A stretch of 64,000 nt of DNA from positions 80,603,451 through 80,667,450 of the forward strand of contig OZ024932.1 of the NCBI GenBank assembly GCA_964017235.1. The letters are read 5' to 3'. The notes under the pieces are model-generated. The model did not search any database, was not told the DNA's origin, and saw only the letters and a list, made by a program, of their open reading frames with translations. This document shows, in pieces, positions 63,341 to 64,000 of the stretch (positions are counted from its first letter, which is position 1; each line of letters starts with the position of its first letter). Origin of the DNA: Sabellastarte sp. h YS-2021 (Eukaryota > Annelida > Polychaeta > Sabellida > Sabellidae). Position numbers and translations under genes: made by a program.

Positions 63341-64000
63341 GAATTTTGACAGGGATTTCTCGGTAATATCTGGATCTGATTCCCTGGGCAAGGGTTTGAC
63401 CTCCTGAAACTGCTTGTTAGATAGGAATTTACATAGAATAAGTCTGCATTAAGGCTTAAATGTGGTTTGTAATGGATATCAATGATATCTACATGTTGTA
63501 AAAGTGAAACGTGATATTTTTCAAATGTAATTGTAATTTCAGAATTTCCAACCAATTTATGGATTAAAAATAATAAGTGGGTATTTTTTTTTTTCTTTTA
63601 CCTGCGGAAGGGTGTTGCGTATTTGTATATTACCCATTACTGTTATACCATTGAAATAAAATGTAGTTAAGTCTTAATGCTTGTAATTCCTTATGTCTCT
63701 GTCTTTTCCATTTGTGGGAAAAAAAACTGAAAAAAGGAAATTAATATTGCATTAGTTGAGAATAAAGAAATCTGTTTAATGCAGTAACTTGTCATAATGT
63801 ACACAGTTAGTACACTTATGTGGGAGTCGAAGTTACAATTGGTGTACAGTGGGGATTATCCCCTTACTTCACAATGTAACAAGAACCCACCCCCATTTAT
63901 GTACAAATGTATAGCACTGACACCCACATACTATTAAGGATATTCTCTTGAGTTTCAGCCTAATTTGACAAGAGGTACTCATGCTTTCAAATGAGGAAGT
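63341..64000. other. AT-rich DNA at window end, no gene recognised
   Basis: No domain-bearing ORF, no clear repeat. Confidence 0.4.

Overview
The window is AT-rich metazoan nuclear DNA. Single-exon host ORFs are absent, spliced exons are small and widely spaced, and most of the sequence is nested transposons and satellite arrays. Satellite-bearing Helitron/Helentron-type elements, tRNA-derived SINEs and an intact DIRS retrotransposon together suggest a lophotrochozoan, most likely a bivalve or other mollusc. That assignment is inference; no sequence here fixes the species.

The only host gene I can support is a plus-strand PC-esterase domain gene (PCED1/FAM113 type). It has six coding exons at 30504-30576, 31223-31302, 32090-32196, 33527-33643, 40017-40233 and 58410-58976. 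They join in phase into 386 codons with the SGNH/GDSL-like blocks GDS, NSCLWD and DGIHW. Intron 4 carries a full-length DIRS element (34128-39782): identical 165-bp inverted terminal repeats, an internal complementary region that encodes the circle junction, and open gag, RT-RNase H-methyltransferase and tyrosine recombinase frames. Intron 5 is 18 kb of nested satellite elements.

Layout. 1-15.9 kb: a 42-bp minisatellite split by a terminal-inverted-repeat (TIR) element (176-15792), which holds a Helentron-like element (HINE-1) that has itself been entered by a second HINE-1. 17.0-19.1 kb: a CAGGGGCCGG-type TIR element with a nested hairpin element. 19.7-21.6 kb: family D Helentron-like element. 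22.0-27.1 kb: TIR element with 6-bp target duplications holding Helitron-like units and satellites. 27.8-28.8 kb: short HINE-1. 28.9-30.5 kb: a second family D element ending 30 bp before the first coding exon. 30.5-41 kb: exons 1-5, SINEs and DIRS. 41.1-50.9 kb: a four-unit tandem array, then family E element containing satellite C and HINE-1 copy 3. 51.1-57.0 kb: a second 6-bp-duplication element containing family F satellite, itself split by an 8-bp-duplication hAT-like element. 58.4-59.1 kb: last exon. 59.1-63.3 kb: an hAT-like MITE and a TIR element holding family D copy 3, which holds a small MITE.

The most unusual points are: (i) five hairpin-ended element families with different sequences but one architecture, whose satellite monomers share a short phrase of the type TATATCTCG-AAACCGT; (ii) family D monomers that each carry up to five AGGTCA half-sites spaced as DR5-DR1-DR0 followed by TATAAAAT; (iii) a leaky-type UGA-CUA stop between DIRS gag and an open recombinase frame; (iv) element-into-itself nesting and higher-order satellite structure.
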